A program made the translations under genes and the position numbers. Positions 6,517 to 13,846 of a stretch of DNA of 21,201 bases are shown here, in pieces (the stretch's first letter is position 1; the number at the start of each line of letters is the position of its first letter). This stretch comes from CAZBWW01 sp964496005. Its GTDB lineage: Bacteria > Patescibacteriota > WWE3 > UBA101185 > UBA10185. The DNA is taken from contig CAZBWW010000017.1 in the NCBI GenBank assembly GCA_964496005.1, positions 1 to 21,201 of the forward strand, written 5' to 3'. Under the pieces are notes generated by a model that was not told where the DNA came from, made no database searches, and saw nothing but the letters and a program-made list of their open reading frames with translations.

Positions 6517-8016
6517 ATGAATCTAACAAGTAGTGAAAAAGATGGTGCAGCGGCCAACAACGGTGAGCAGGAAAACGATTTAGCAGGCGGCGGCATAACA
6601 CGGCGAGAACTTTTGAAGGCACTGGCAGCTGGAGCGGCGCTTATTCTAGTAGGGTGCGAGCCCGATTTAACACCTAATGATGATGAATTTGCTGTACAAA
6701 CACGTACTTTAGAGCAACTGCCGGCTGATTGGAAAAAAGAACTTGTAGACAAATCAAGGGAAGCTTTAAGAAACATTACAAGTTTCTACGCTTCATCAGG
6801 TTACGTACCTGCACAATTTCCAACAGCTGATAACACAACCAATCTGATATTTGACCCGCCTATGTTGCATTCCGAGGCAATTATGACTAGTTTGGATGCT
6901 TATTTTACCGGTTTGGCTGACGGCTCAATAAAAGAGCCAACAACATGGGGAGAAGTAGATCTTTCATTAAGCACAATTTGGTTTGAAAAGCTCGCGGGTG
7001 TGGTTGGGACTGACGAAGATAACTTAGCTTTAACAACTATTTGGGGCGGAAGCATGCCCTGGAAGGTTCTTGTAACCTGGGCAGATAGAGCTGAAGCACC
7101 TAAAACACTTTTAAAAAGCAGAAACGCTGTACATACTGGTACGAATGCTGATCAAATACTAAATAACTACCCGCATGATTTAGATGTAGAAATAGCAGAT
7201 GCAGGGCAAAACTCGCATTTTTCAGATAGATCTTCGTCAGGTCACGGGGTAAGAGATACTCTTTCCCTAGGATTACCCAAAATTGCAGAGCAATTTGGGA
7301 GTAGTCAGGAGGTATTTGCCATCGCAAACTCTGTCACTGCTGCACATGAGCTTATGCATTATTACGATGTTTTAAATAATCTGGATTTTATTAATCACTT
7401 TGATAATGAAACATTAGCTCGACTTTACGCACTAAGACTAGAAGCACTTTTAGAATCAACGGAAATGTTAAGAGTAAGTGATTTTACGCATAATAATATG
7501 GATGAGTATTTAGCGTATTCCCAGAACATTACTTTTGAAGGTCTGAAGAAAAGTGTGACTTACCCATTAACCAGCCTACGTGGTGATCTATTCGATTTGT
7601 ATCGCAACCACTCAGAACTTGGTGTTTTGACGGATGAGATAAGTAAAGATTTATATAGAAAATCAGCCAGCCTAACCGAGGAAGAATTAGGACCGGTAGT
7701 GATTGATAATTCGGTCATATCAGGTGAAGATAATTCCGAGGAAGCTCGCAGATGGAGCTACCAACAACTAGCAAATCGCAATTACCTTATTACTGTGAAT
7801 CCTTCCATTAATATCCCTTCTGCTATGAGACGTGATTTTATCTTAACTTTTAACATGCACGAGGAAGAGTATTTTGCGCAAGTTACTGCGGTCGTGTTGC
7901 TAATCAGATCCGGTGTATTAGACGGCAAAATTACCGAAGAAGAAAAACGTGTTTTTCTGGAGTCGCCTTATGGCAGGTATGTTGAAGCCGTTTTGGAGTC
8001 GTTACATACAGATTAG
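6517..8016 (+). CDS. Tat-type lipoprotein with HExxH gluzincin-like metallopeptidase domain
   Basis: The 499-residue protein has an unusually long hydrophilic N-terminus, then ITRRELLKALAAGAALILVGC: a twin-arginine motif (Arg29-Arg30), hydrophobic stretch and lipobox LVGC with Cys47. This predicts Tat export and lipid anchoring. The body contains AHELMHYYD, with the zinc motif His277-Glu278-xx-His281. Downstream, HEEEYFAQVTAVVLL (448-462) resembles the glutamate-ligand E-x-F-A helix of anthrax-lethal-factor-like and related gluzincins; which Glu of 449-451 binds zinc is uncertain. It is probably a surface peptidase of unknown substrate. The first 150 bases (Ala/Gly-rich) look GC-richer than the rest. 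TAAAAT is 6 bases before the ATG. Other family assignments are possible because little else is conserved. Confidence 0.78.
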   Translation: MNLTSSEKDGAAANNGEQENDLAGGGITRRELLKALAAGAALILVGCEPDLTPNDDEFAVQTRTLEQLPADWKKELVDKSREALRNITSFYASSGYVPAQFPTADNTTNLIFDPPMLHSEAIMTSLDAYFTGLADGSIKEPTTWGEVDLSLSTIWFEKLAGVVGTDEDNLALTTIWGGSMPWKVLVTWADRAEAPKTLLKSRNAVHTGTNADQILNNYPHDLDVEIADAGQNSHFSDRSSSGHGVRDTLSLGLPKIAEQFGSSQEVFAIANSVTAAHELMHYYDVLNNLDFINHFDNETLARLYALRLEALLESTEMLRVSDFTHNNMDEYLAYSQNITFEGLKKSVTYPLTSLRGDLFDLYRNHSELGVLTDEISKDLYRKSASLTEEELGPVVIDNSVISGEDNSEEARRWSYQQLANRNYLITVNPSINIPSAMRRDFILTFNMHEEEYFAQVTAVVLLIRSGVLDGKITEEEKRVFLESPYGRYVEAVLESLHTD

Positions 8017-8052
8017 TTTACAATACCAATAATAGGTACTTTTGAATTTGCA

Positions 8053-8760
8053 TTAAGAAATTGTGTGCTCCTTCTTAAAACCATAAAAAATATAATTATC
8101 GGCAATAGTTGGGAATTTTATTTTTTTAAGCTTTAATGTATTTAAAATTGAATTGAGTTCGTTTTCGACTGAATCGCTTATTTCGGCCCGGTTCTCGGTT
8201 TTGTGTAAAATTTTGTTAAGTACTATAAGTGCGTTGTCTTCAGCTAAATCACACATTTTTTGCAAAAACTCTAAGCTCGAGTTCGTCTGTGTGTATTGTC
8301 CTCCAAAATAAGTATCAATAATAATACAATCAAATTTTTCACTAATGTTATATTTTTCCGGGTTTTCTACAACATCAGCTGCATCAGCCACAATAGTTCT
8401 GTTATTTTTTATTTGTGTCGTACCAAAGTATTTATTAGCTAACTCAACAATAACCTTATCAATCTCTACGCTTACTATTGATATATTTGGAAATTTTTTT
8501 ATAAGCATGTGTACCATTGTGCCCCCACCCATACCAAGCAACAATACATTTTTAGCCTGTGGTTTATTTTTAATAATTATATTAACTACTTGCCCCCACA
8601 CCTTACTTTTTGCAAACCCGGAATTTCGGCTATAGGATTGCGCAATTCCGTTTACTACAAGTTTATATGTTGTACCGACTTTAATTACTTTAATCTCTTT
8701 GTTATATTCCGAATTGCCGGAGTACACAATTTGCGGTTTTAAACTAGGTAAACCTAACAT
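8053..8760 (-). CDS. Spermidine synthase-like SAM-dependent methyltransferase fold protein
   Basis: The frame extends to 8796, but I choose the ATG at 8760 (235 aa) because a TATTAT box ends 6 bases upstream and the longer form would overlap the divergent gene. An N-terminal strand region (VYSGNSEYNKEIKVIKVG, then LVVNGIAQSYSR) resembles the small beta domain of spermidine synthases. The Rossmann core follows: NVLLLGMGGGTMVHML (71-86, motif I), SVEIDKVIVELANKYF with Glu99/Asp101 for ribose binding, VADAADV (124-130) and IIIDTYFGG (146-154). In true spermidine synthases an Asp after motif IV binds the amine; Asp149 could correspond, but the surrounding sequence is divergent, so polyamine synthesis is not established. 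It could instead be a methyltransferase. Cytoplasmic. Confidence 0.82.
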   Translation of the reverse strand: MLGLPSLKPQIVYSGNSEYNKEIKVIKVGTTYKLVVNGIAQSYSRNSGFAKSKVWGQVVNIIIKNKPQAKNVLLLGMGGGTMVHMLIKKFPNISIVSVEIDKVIVELANKYFGTTQIKNNRTIVADAADVVENPEKYNISEKFDCIIIDTYFGGQYTQTNSSLEFLQKMCDLAEDNALIVLNKILHKTENRAEISDSVENELNSILNTLKLKKIKFPTIADNYIFYGFKKEHTIS

Positions 8761-8765
8761 AACTG

Positions 8766-8772
8766 TATAATA
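8766..8772. promoter_or_regulatory. Symmetrical bidirectional -10 element
   Basis: The 7 bases TATAATA read TATAAT on the plus strand (8766-8771), 8 bases before the FemAB-like ATG at 8780. They read TATTAT on the minus strand (8767-8772), 6 bases before the methyltransferase ATG at 8760. One AT-rich element can thus serve both directions, and the divergent start codons are only 19 bases apart. Confidence 0.6.
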
Positions 8773-8779
8773 CAAGTTA

Positions 8780-9643
8780 ATGGCAATTATTGACATCCGA
8801 CAATCTGATGAGTGGTCTAAATATTTAGAGTTTTACAATTGGAAATCGGAAAAACTTACAAATGGTTCTATAATTAGATTTATTCCATTTTTAGGGTTAA
8901 GTTTTGGTAAGTTGCAAAGACCTTTACCATTAACAGAAGCAGATTTAACTGAAATTAGTGCAATATGTAAAAAAAACAGAGCATTTTCGCTTAAAATCTT
9001 TCCTGGGCTTGGGCAGGACACAGTGTTATTAAAAAAACACGGTTATAAACCCGATACAAGTACCGATTCCCCACCAAAAACTATGCTGATTCACTTGCGC
9101 AAAAGCCAAAAGGAGTTGTGGGAACAGTTATCTTCCACTTGTAGATATTCTATCAATAGAGCAAATAGATATGGGGTAAAGGTAGAAATACTTCAGAAGC
9201 CATTACCTGAAGAAATAGAAAAGTTTCATACTCTTATTGCAAGACGTGGTAAAACAAAGAAATATTACGTTCAAAGTTTGCGTGACCAAAACCACAAAGT
9301 TAAAGTATTTGGTGATCAGGCGTATATAGTTAACGCGTACGATAAAAATAACGCTATTTTAGGCACAAAAATGTATTTGGGCGTTGGCAATAATATTTGG
9401 TATTTTGCCGGTGGGACAACTGACTTAGGCCAAAAAAGTAAAGGTGGATACAAGTTATTATGGGAGTCGATTTTGTATTTTAAAAGAAACGGGTATGAAG
9501 TACTAGACCTGGAGGGGTTGGAAGACACTCGATTGCCTAAACAAACAAAAAACTGGCACGGCTATACAGAGTTTAAACTTAAATTTGGTGGTGAAATAGT
9601 AGAGTATCCGTTGCCGTATGTTAAGCATTTAGCCTTTTTTTAG
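8780..9643 (+). CDS. FemAB/FmhB-like peptidoglycan bridge aminoacyltransferase
   Basis: The 287-residue protein fits the FemAB family (two GNAT-like subdomains). Recognisable are LRKSQKELWEQLSSTCRYSINRANRYGVKVEI (about 107-138), the typical basic helix after the first subdomain. In the second subdomain come AILGTKMYLGVGNNIWYFAGGTTD (about 192-215), KGGYKLLWESILYFKRNGYEVLDLEG and KFGGEIVEYPLPY. Family members use aminoacyl-tRNA to add amino acids to the lipid II peptide stem; relatives without that role also exist. It is shorter than Staphylococcus FemX/A (over 400 residues) and lacks the long coiled-coil insertion. It acts on the cytoplasmic face of the membrane. It diverges from the methyltransferase-like gene with a shared -10 element. 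The family call is firm; the amino acid transferred is unknown. Confidence 0.87.
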   Translation: MAIIDIRQSDEWSKYLEFYNWKSEKLTNGSIIRFIPFLGLSFGKLQRPLPLTEADLTEISAICKKNRAFSLKIFPGLGQDTVLLKKHGYKPDTSTDSPPKTMLIHLRKSQKELWEQLSSTCRYSINRANRYGVKVEILQKPLPEEIEKFHTLIARRGKTKKYYVQSLRDQNHKVKVFGDQAYIVNAYDKNNAILGTKMYLGVGNNIWYFAGGTTDLGQKSKGGYKLLWESILYFKRNGYEVLDLEGLEDTRLPKQTKNWHGYTEFKLKFGGEIVEYPLPYVKHLAFF

Positions 9644-9645
9644 CG

Positions 9646-9651
9646 TATAAT
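9646..9651 (+). promoter_or_regulatory. -10 box of the LRR protein gene
   Basis: TATAAT begins 3 bases after the FemAB-like stop codon and ends 11 bases before the ATG at 9663, giving a leader of only about 4 bases. There is no Shine-Dalgarno. Confidence 0.5.
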
Positions 9652-9662
9652 CAGTAATACAA

Positions 9663-10244
9663 ATGGAAAACAACAAATCTACCTTATTTTTACTTCTTGG
9701 CGCTTTTCTGTTGGGAATTTTTGTTTTTTGGGGATATGGCGCACTAACAAAGCGAGATACAGCAGTTGAAGAAAAAAATACCGATAATTCCACCAAAGAA
9801 GAAGAAAACAATAATACTAACGGTTCAACTAATTCTGATGATACAGAAATTACTGAAATAGCAAATGGCAAAGCATTAGATTTAAGTGGCCAAGGCTTAC
9901 AAAAACTGCCAGAATACGTATTAGCAAGAACTGACTTAGAAGAGTTAGATATATCAAACAACAGCTTAACCGGTGCACTCCCTTCAGAAATTGGAAAGTT
10001 AACGAAACTCAAAGTACTAAATGCCTCAAATAATTCTATGACTGGTGTGCCTGCGGAAATTGGCCACCTACCAAAATTAGAAGTTTTAGATCTGTCAAAT
10101 AATCAACTAACCGGTTTACCAAATGAATTGGGGCAGTTGAACAATCTTAAAGTGTTAAATCTTTCTGGTAATAATTACTCCGAGCAGGACCTGACTGTTA
10201 TAAAACAAGGTCTTTCTGGTGACGTTACAATTATTGTGAATTAA
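9663..10244 (+). CDS. Membrane-anchored leucine-rich repeat protein
   Basis: The 193-residue protein begins with one membrane segment (about 8-27, LFLLLGAFLLGIFVFWGYG), followed by a low-complexity Asn/Glu/Thr/Asp linker (about 30-66). The remainder is about five leucine-rich repeats of 22-24 residues, with clear units LEELDISNNSLTGALPSEIGKL, LKVLNASNNSMTG and LEVLDLSNNQLTGLP (LxxLxLSxNxLTG consensus). The LTGxLPxEIGxL style resembles the plant-specific and bacterial SDS22/PS-type repeats. LRRs bind proteins or glycans; here the domain would face outward on a short stalk, so a surface-binding or adhesion role is plausible. It lies 19 bases after the FemAB-like gene but has its own -10 box. 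Confidence 0.88.
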   Translation: MENNKSTLFLLLGAFLLGIFVFWGYGALTKRDTAVEEKNTDNSTKEEENNNTNGSTNSDDTEITEIANGKALDLSGQGLQKLPEYVLARTDLEELDISNNSLTGALPSEIGKLTKLKVLNASNNSMTGVPAEIGHLPKLEVLDLSNNQLTGLPNELGQLNNLKVLNLSGNNYSEQDLTVIKQGLSGDVTIIVN

Positions 10245-10275
10245 AAAAGATCAGAACTACTTCTTTACCAATTTG

Positions 10276-10962
10276 CTAAAGTTTTTTTAGCCAAACAGTA
10301 TTTTGCTCACCATCATAATCCACCTCTCCTATCCGCATAAAATTATTGCTTTCTAAAACTCTTTCCGATGGGATGTTTGTAGGATCGGTATAGGCTGTAA
10401 TAACAAGTGAGCGTGGTTTAGTTGCCATTTCTTCTGAGATTGTTTCTTCCTTTAACTTTAAAAACAGTGCTGCCTGCTTTAAACCATTAACAGCAACGTG
10501 TGTACTTTGTTCAGTCTGCAAATTATCCCTTTCAGTTATAAAGTCAGTTTCAGTTGGCCACTCAATTAATGATTTCGCGTAACTAACCTCAAGTACTAGA
10601 GAATTATCTGAAATTGCATTTTGTCTTTTCAATTCTTCTGAAAGGTAAGTGTCTAAATAAAACATTACCCAGCCCACAGGCTTATTTTGTTCATTTACAA
10701 CTGCAAATAACAATATCGGATCGGTTTTTTCACCTTCGGTACCTCTTATCATCCAATCAACTTCTGCCTTCATCCCCTCATCAGTACTTTCACCAACCAT
10801 CCATTTTCCCACTTCGGGGTGGCGGTTTATATCAGATAGTATTTGCGAATCTTCAGAATTATTGGGATTAAATCTTCTTATACCGTATGGTTCCGATAAG
10901 GAACTTTTCCACGGTGCCTCCAAACTAGTTGTTTCTAAAATAGTTTCATTTTCTATATTCAT
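10276..10962 (-). CDS. Divergent GNAT-like acetyltransferase, downstream of C39-like gene
   Basis: I use the ATG at 10962 (228 aa); a TTG at 10977 would overlap the upstream stop codon (TTGA) and is a real alternative. The protein reads as a GNAT: YGIRRFNPNNSEDSQILSDINRHPEVGKWM at the start (beta1-alpha1), ILLFAVVNEQNKPVGWVMFYLD (beta3-beta4), EVSYAKSL, then HVAVNGLKQAALFLKL in place of the acetyl-CoA loop, and SERVLESNNFMRIGEVDYDG at the C-terminus. The pyrophosphate loop does not match RxxGxG/A closely, so activity is uncertain. It follows the C39-like gene by 11 bases and should share its mRNA. GNAT and C39 domains are known as fused proteins in other bacteria, supporting a joint function. 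Confidence 0.75.
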   Translation of the reverse strand: MNIENETILETTSLEAPWKSSLSEPYGIRRFNPNNSEDSQILSDINRHPEVGKWMVGESTDEGMKAEVDWMIRGTEGEKTDPILLFAVVNEQNKPVGWVMFYLDTYLSEELKRQNAISDNSLVLEVSYAKSLIEWPTETDFITERDNLQTEQSTHVAVNGLKQAALFLKLKEETISEEMATKPRSLVITAYTDPTNIPSERVLESNNFMRIGEVDYDGEQNTVWLKKL

Positions 10963-10973
10963 ACTTTTTAATA

Positions 10974-11876
10974 TCAATTTGATACAGGTATTGAAATAGC
11001 ATATTGGTTAAATGGTTCTCCAGTGCCGGATACATCGTGCCAGTTTTTAATAAAGTAGCTAGCTTCGATAAACCTCACGCCAGCGTATCTTGGTTCAATA
11101 CCCTCACCTCGCTCAATTGCCTCCTCCTGCATCCAGTGATATGTGGGGTCTACGGTAATATAGAACGCCTTCCCCTGAGGAGAGTGCATTCTTCCAACTA
11201 CTAGCACGTAATGGCCATTATAATCAACCTCTTCTTTTGTTGATGCAGCAATGTTGCCTTCAGATACATTTTGTGGCGGTTGGGATGGATCGAGCCATAA
11301 TTCTCTGGTTGTCCGGACAACATGATGTGCTGGTATTTTCCCATCTTCCGATTCCTCCAAATCTGGTGCACGCATGATTTCTTCAGTTTCTTCATTCACT
11401 ACCCAATATTCAGGAGTAGTTTGAATAGGTGTTATGCATACATGCCCCGTAAGTAATTGGTTGTCTAACCAAGTTGCTGCTGCTTCCAAAGTTTTTTGTT
11501 CAGTGAAATTGGTATCTGACGGTCTAACCTCAAAGGGGATATTTAATTCAGTTAATACAGCTTCCATTATATCCGGTGGTGTTCCCCATTCCTCTATATC
11601 GCCACCTTGTTTTTCAATTAATCTTCTTGCTAAGCCAATACTTTGCTCTTCTGTAAGTTGTTCTTTGGCAGATACAAAAGTATTGGCAACACTAGTCAGA
11701 ACAGCTGGTCCACACGAATAACTTTCGTTTTGAGCTGTTCTTGCTGTTTCATGAAAAACTGTATCACTCGGATATTTTTCTAGAGAACTTGTGAAGGCTG
11801 CTTGCCATTTTGTTGTACTATCACTTGGGGTTCTATTTTCAGCTGTCCACTCATCAGGATTATATTCAATCGCCAT
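10974..11876 (-). CDS. Cytoplasmic C39-like (papain-fold) protein
   Basis: The 300-residue protein lacks any signal peptide or membrane segment. ESYSCGPAVLTSVANTF gives the expected nucleophile Cys55, DYNGHYVLVVGRM gives His222, and FYITVDPTYHW gives Asp243; this is the papain-like C39/C39_2 order and spacing. Between them is a long Glu-rich middle section (about 70-215). C39 domains normally cut leader peptides inside exporters, but stand-alone versions occur with RimK-like ligases and GNATs. The downstream GNAT-like gene follows by 11 bases, so the two form a probable operon. TAATCT is 6 bases before the ATG. A second C39-like protein in this window (5332-6492) is membrane-anchored; the two share only the catalytic pattern. 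The substrate is unknown. Confidence 0.78.
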   Translation of the reverse strand: MAIEYNPDEWTAENRTPSDSTTKWQAAFTSSLEKYPSDTVFHETARTAQNESYSCGPAVLTSVANTFVSAKEQLTEEQSIGLARRLIEKQGGDIEEWGTPPDIMEAVLTELNIPFEVRPSDTNFTEQKTLEAAATWLDNQLLTGHVCITPIQTTPEYWVVNEETEEIMRAPDLEESEDGKIPAHHVVRTTRELWLDPSQPPQNVSEGNIAASTKEEVDYNGHYVLVVGRMHSPQGKAFYITVDPTYHWMQEEAIERGEGIEPRYAGVRFIEASYFIKNWHDVSGTGEPFNQYAISIPVSN

Positions 11877-11882
11877 ACTATA

Positions 11883-11888
11883 AGATTA
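11883..11888 (-). promoter_or_regulatory. Candidate -10 box of the C39-GNAT operon
   Basis: Minus-strand TAATCT lies 6 bases (tatagt) before the ATG at 11876. The spacer itself is TATAGT, which is too close to the ATG to serve as a -10 box. Confidence 0.4.
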
Positions 11889-11936
11889 CAATTATTTGCA
11901 CAAAAGTAAAGGATATTGCGCACTTTAACTTAGGTG

Positions 11937-11942
11937 TATAAT
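11937..11942 (+). promoter_or_regulatory. -10 box of the DUF333 gene, leaderless GTG start
   Basis: TATAAT is followed by 6 bases (ttacac) and then GTG at 11949. The GTG at 11934 overlaps the box itself, so it is unlikely to be the start. Confidence 0.6.
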
Positions 11943-11948
11943 TTACAC

Positions 11949-12584
11949 GTGAAGCACATTCTTGTAATTCTAGGTATCATCTTCATAATTTTTACCTTAA
12001 TTTACTTTTTTGCACAAAGTCAAAAACCTATAGAACAACTAGAAAAAGTTACGGATACCAGTAATACCACGGTTACTGATAATACTGAGGATATTACAAC
12101 ACTTCCAGCCGCAAATGAGCAAAATGGCGGTGCGCAAACCGGAATAGCCAACCCAGCATCCCAATATTGTGAAGAGAGCGGTGGAGAACTGGAAATTATT
12201 ACCGAGAGTGATGGAAGCCAATTAGGCTTATGTAAATTTTCTGACTATGCCTGCGAAGAATGGGCATATTATAACGGCGACTGTGATATAGAAAAGGACG
12301 CTGAAGCAATAAAGCAAGTACTTATCGCAAAAGGCTTAGATTTATCCCAAATGAAAATTGTAATCTATACCCATTTAGGGCGGGATATTAGCGGCTCAGT
12401 CACCCCAGTTAACGGCTTAGGCGGTGGCGGGTATGTATATGCAGTAAAAACCGATGAGGGTATCACAATCATTGCCGATGGTAATGGCATAATATCATGC
12501 GCTCAGTTCGAGGAATATCCTGATTTCTCTACATACCTTATACCGGAATGTATCGATGAAGCTGGCAGTCCCATGGTCAGATAA
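11949..12584 (+). CDS. Membrane-anchored DUF333 domain protein
   Basis: I choose the GTG at 11949 (211 aa), because the TATAAT box ends 6 bases upstream. One membrane segment (about 4-22) is followed by a Thr/Asn/Glu linker. Residues about 68-112 form a DUF333 motif: NPASQYCEESGGELEI, then GSQLGLCKFSDYACEEWAYYNGDC, with paired cysteines. The C-terminal part (about 115-205) includes GGGGYVYAVK, DGNGIISCAQFEEYPDF and LIPECIDE, a domain I recognise from many CPR surface proteins, where it has no assigned function. The cysteines (74, 95, 102, 112, 184, 201) suggest disulfides outside the cell. It diverges from the C39-GNAT operon across 72 bases. Function unknown; it is likely a surface protein. 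Confidence 0.82.
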   Translation: MKHILVILGIIFIIFTLIYFFAQSQKPIEQLEKVTDTSNTTVTDNTEDITTLPAANEQNGGAQTGIANPASQYCEESGGELEIITESDGSQLGLCKFSDYACEEWAYYNGDCDIEKDAEAIKQVLIAKGLDLSQMKIVIYTHLGRDISGSVTPVNGLGGGGYVYAVKTDEGITIIADGNGIISCAQFEEYPDFSTYLIPECIDEAGSPMVR

Positions 12585-12591
12585 AAAATTT

Positions 12592-12619
12592 CCGCTCACA
12601 AAAAACTGAATGCGAGTGG
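12592..12619 (-). terminator. Possible terminator hairpin of the cupin gene
   Basis: CCGCTCAC (12592-12599) and GCGAGTGG (12612-12619) pair over 8 positions with one mismatch and one G-U pair around a 12-base loop. Read on the minus strand the stem is followed closely by AATTTTTT (12583-12590), as expected downstream of the cupin gene. No T-run follows on the plus strand. Confidence 0.35.
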
Positions 12620-12635
12620 TCTTAGTGCTTTAGTG

Positions 12636-13004
12636 CTAATGCCCCTCATCTGTCTCGGCATCTGCTTTAGTTTTATGAACTGTACCATCAGGATGCTCTG
12701 CCGGCGCGTATAGTGAAATAAGCTTAAGCTCAGTGTCACCTGTATTTATAAAATTATGTTTAGAACCGGCTGGTACAAACACCACGTCATTTTCGGTCAC
12801 TTGTTTAGACTCAGCATTAATTTTTGCTTCACACTCACCTGCCACAAAAAAAAGCACCTGGTCAGTAGCCTCATGCACTTCCTCGCCGATCTCTTCGCCA
12901 ACGGGAATACTCATTACAACTAGTTGACAATACTCCCCTGTTTCCAATACAGTTCGAAAGTTTGTATTTTCTTTCGCTATATTAATTATATTTTTAGAGA
13001 ACAT
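12636..13004 (-). CDS. Small cupin-domain protein
   Basis: The 122-residue protein is a single cupin barrel. Motif 1 is GEEIGEEVHEATDQVLFFVAGE (about 36-57), with His44 kept but the other usual ligand positions changed (E-V-H for H-x-H, Gln49 for Glu). Motif 2 is DVVFVPAGSKHNFINTG (about 73-89) with His83. This matches the stand-alone cupins with the EVHexxDQ pattern often annotated as mannose-6-phosphate-isomerase-like or cupin_2; the substrate is unknown. The C-terminus is a charged tail ending in TDEGH. Unlike most genes here it has a Shine-Dalgarno, AAAGGA (13014-13019), 9 bases before the ATG. It ends near an 8-base tandem repeat, TTAGTGCT twice (12622-12637), which overlaps its stop codon. 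Confidence 0.87.
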   Translation of the reverse strand: MFSKNIINIAKENTNFRTVLETGEYCQLVVMSIPVGEEIGEEVHEATDQVLFFVAGECEAKINAESKQVTENDVVFVPAGSKHNFINTGDTELKLISLYAPAEHPDGTVHKTKADAETDEGH

Positions 13005-13013
13005 ATGTTACAT

Positions 13014-13019
13014 TCCTTT
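13014..13019 (-). promoter_or_regulatory. Shine-Dalgarno of the cupin gene
   Basis: Minus-strand AAAGGA lies 9 bases before the ATG at 13004. It is notable because most starts in this window have none. No convincing -10 box could be placed upstream. Confidence 0.5.
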
Positions 13020-13102
13020 CTATAATTAAATAAGGTGTACTGTTCATATCATACTCCTATTCGCATTTTCTATTTTAGGGAGAGCATGAGAAAATACACT
13101 AT

Positions 13103-13846
13103 ATGCAAGTTGTCGTTAACGAATTACTAACAAATTACAGCGAATATGGTGAGAAAAATGCCAAATGTTTACTTATCTTGCATGGATGGTCAGGTAATTT
13201 AACTAAGTGGGATAGTGTTGCAAAAAAGCTTGCGGTCTCTCAGCATGTCATTTCAGTTGATTTACCTGGTTTTGGTACTTCTGCGCACCCTAAAACTACA
13301 TTTAGCATATACGACTATGCAGATTTCGTTACAGCTTTTATGCAGAAAATTGGTATTTCAAGGTTTAGTGTACTTGGCCATTCTTTTGGTGGCCGAATTG
13401 GGATTATTCTTGGTGCAAACGCACCCTCAATTAATAAACTAATTTTAGTTGATAGTGCGGGTACAGAAACTACGCCACATTATTACAAACTTTTTCTATC
13501 TGTCGCAAAGCCGCTTGCTAAAATTGTGCCAAAAAAACTAGTGCAAATAGTGAAACGCAAACTTGGCAGTAAAGATTATTTGGAAGCCGGAGATATGTTG
13601 GAAATTTTCAAGAAAGTTGTAAATGAGGACCTTACATATTTATTGGCCAAAATTCGGGTTGTAACTTTGATTGTTTGGGGCAGTGAGGATAAAGTCCTTG
13701 ATGTAAAAACAACAAAATTACTAACTAAGAAAATGCCAAATAGCAAAGTACGAATTGTATGGGGTGCTGGGCATCAAGTATATCAGGACAAAGAAGCTGA
13801 ATTTGTGCAAACGGTAAGTGAATTTTTAACTGATGATATTGTTTAA
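13103..13846 (+). CDS. Alpha/beta hydrolase
   Basis: The 247-residue protein has the full alpha/beta hydrolase pattern. LLILHGWSGNLTKWDSVAKKL (23-43) forms the oxyanion-hole HG loop, and VISVDLPGFGTSAHP (49-63) is also typical. The nucleophile elbow GHSFGG contains Ser94. The acid is probably Asp196 in VWGSEDKVLD, and the base His224 is in GAGHQVYQDK. A short basic cap (about 136-160, Lys-rich) lies between. It resembles esterases and C-C hydrolases of the MhpC/BioH type, but the substrate cannot be told. There is no signal peptide. The stop codon overlaps the convergent arginine-deiminase-like gene's stop (shared TTAA at 13843-13846). TACACT ends only 2 bases before the ATG, so the promoter is unclear; no Shine-Dalgarno is seen at proper spacing. 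Confidence 0.88.
   Translation: MQVVVNELLTNYSEYGEKNAKCLLILHGWSGNLTKWDSVAKKLAVSQHVISVDLPGFGTSAHPKTTFSIYDYADFVTAFMQKIGISRFSVLGHSFGGRIGIILGANAPSINKLILVDSAGTETTPHYYKLFLSVAKPLAKIVPKKLVQIVKRKLGSKDYLEAGDMLEIFKKVVNEDLTYLLAKIRVVTLIVWGSEDKVLDVKTTKLLTKKMPNSKVRIVWGAGHQVYQDKEAEFVQTVSEFLTDDIV

Noticed and set aside
12622..12637. TTAGTGCT tandem pair as the start of a repeat array
   Set aside because: There are only two 8-base copies and no further units; probably slippage.
13086..13130. Short leader peptide gene (14 codons) before the alpha/beta hydrolase
   Set aside because: It overlaps the hydrolase start out of frame, has no attenuation-type codons or hairpins, and could easily arise by chance.
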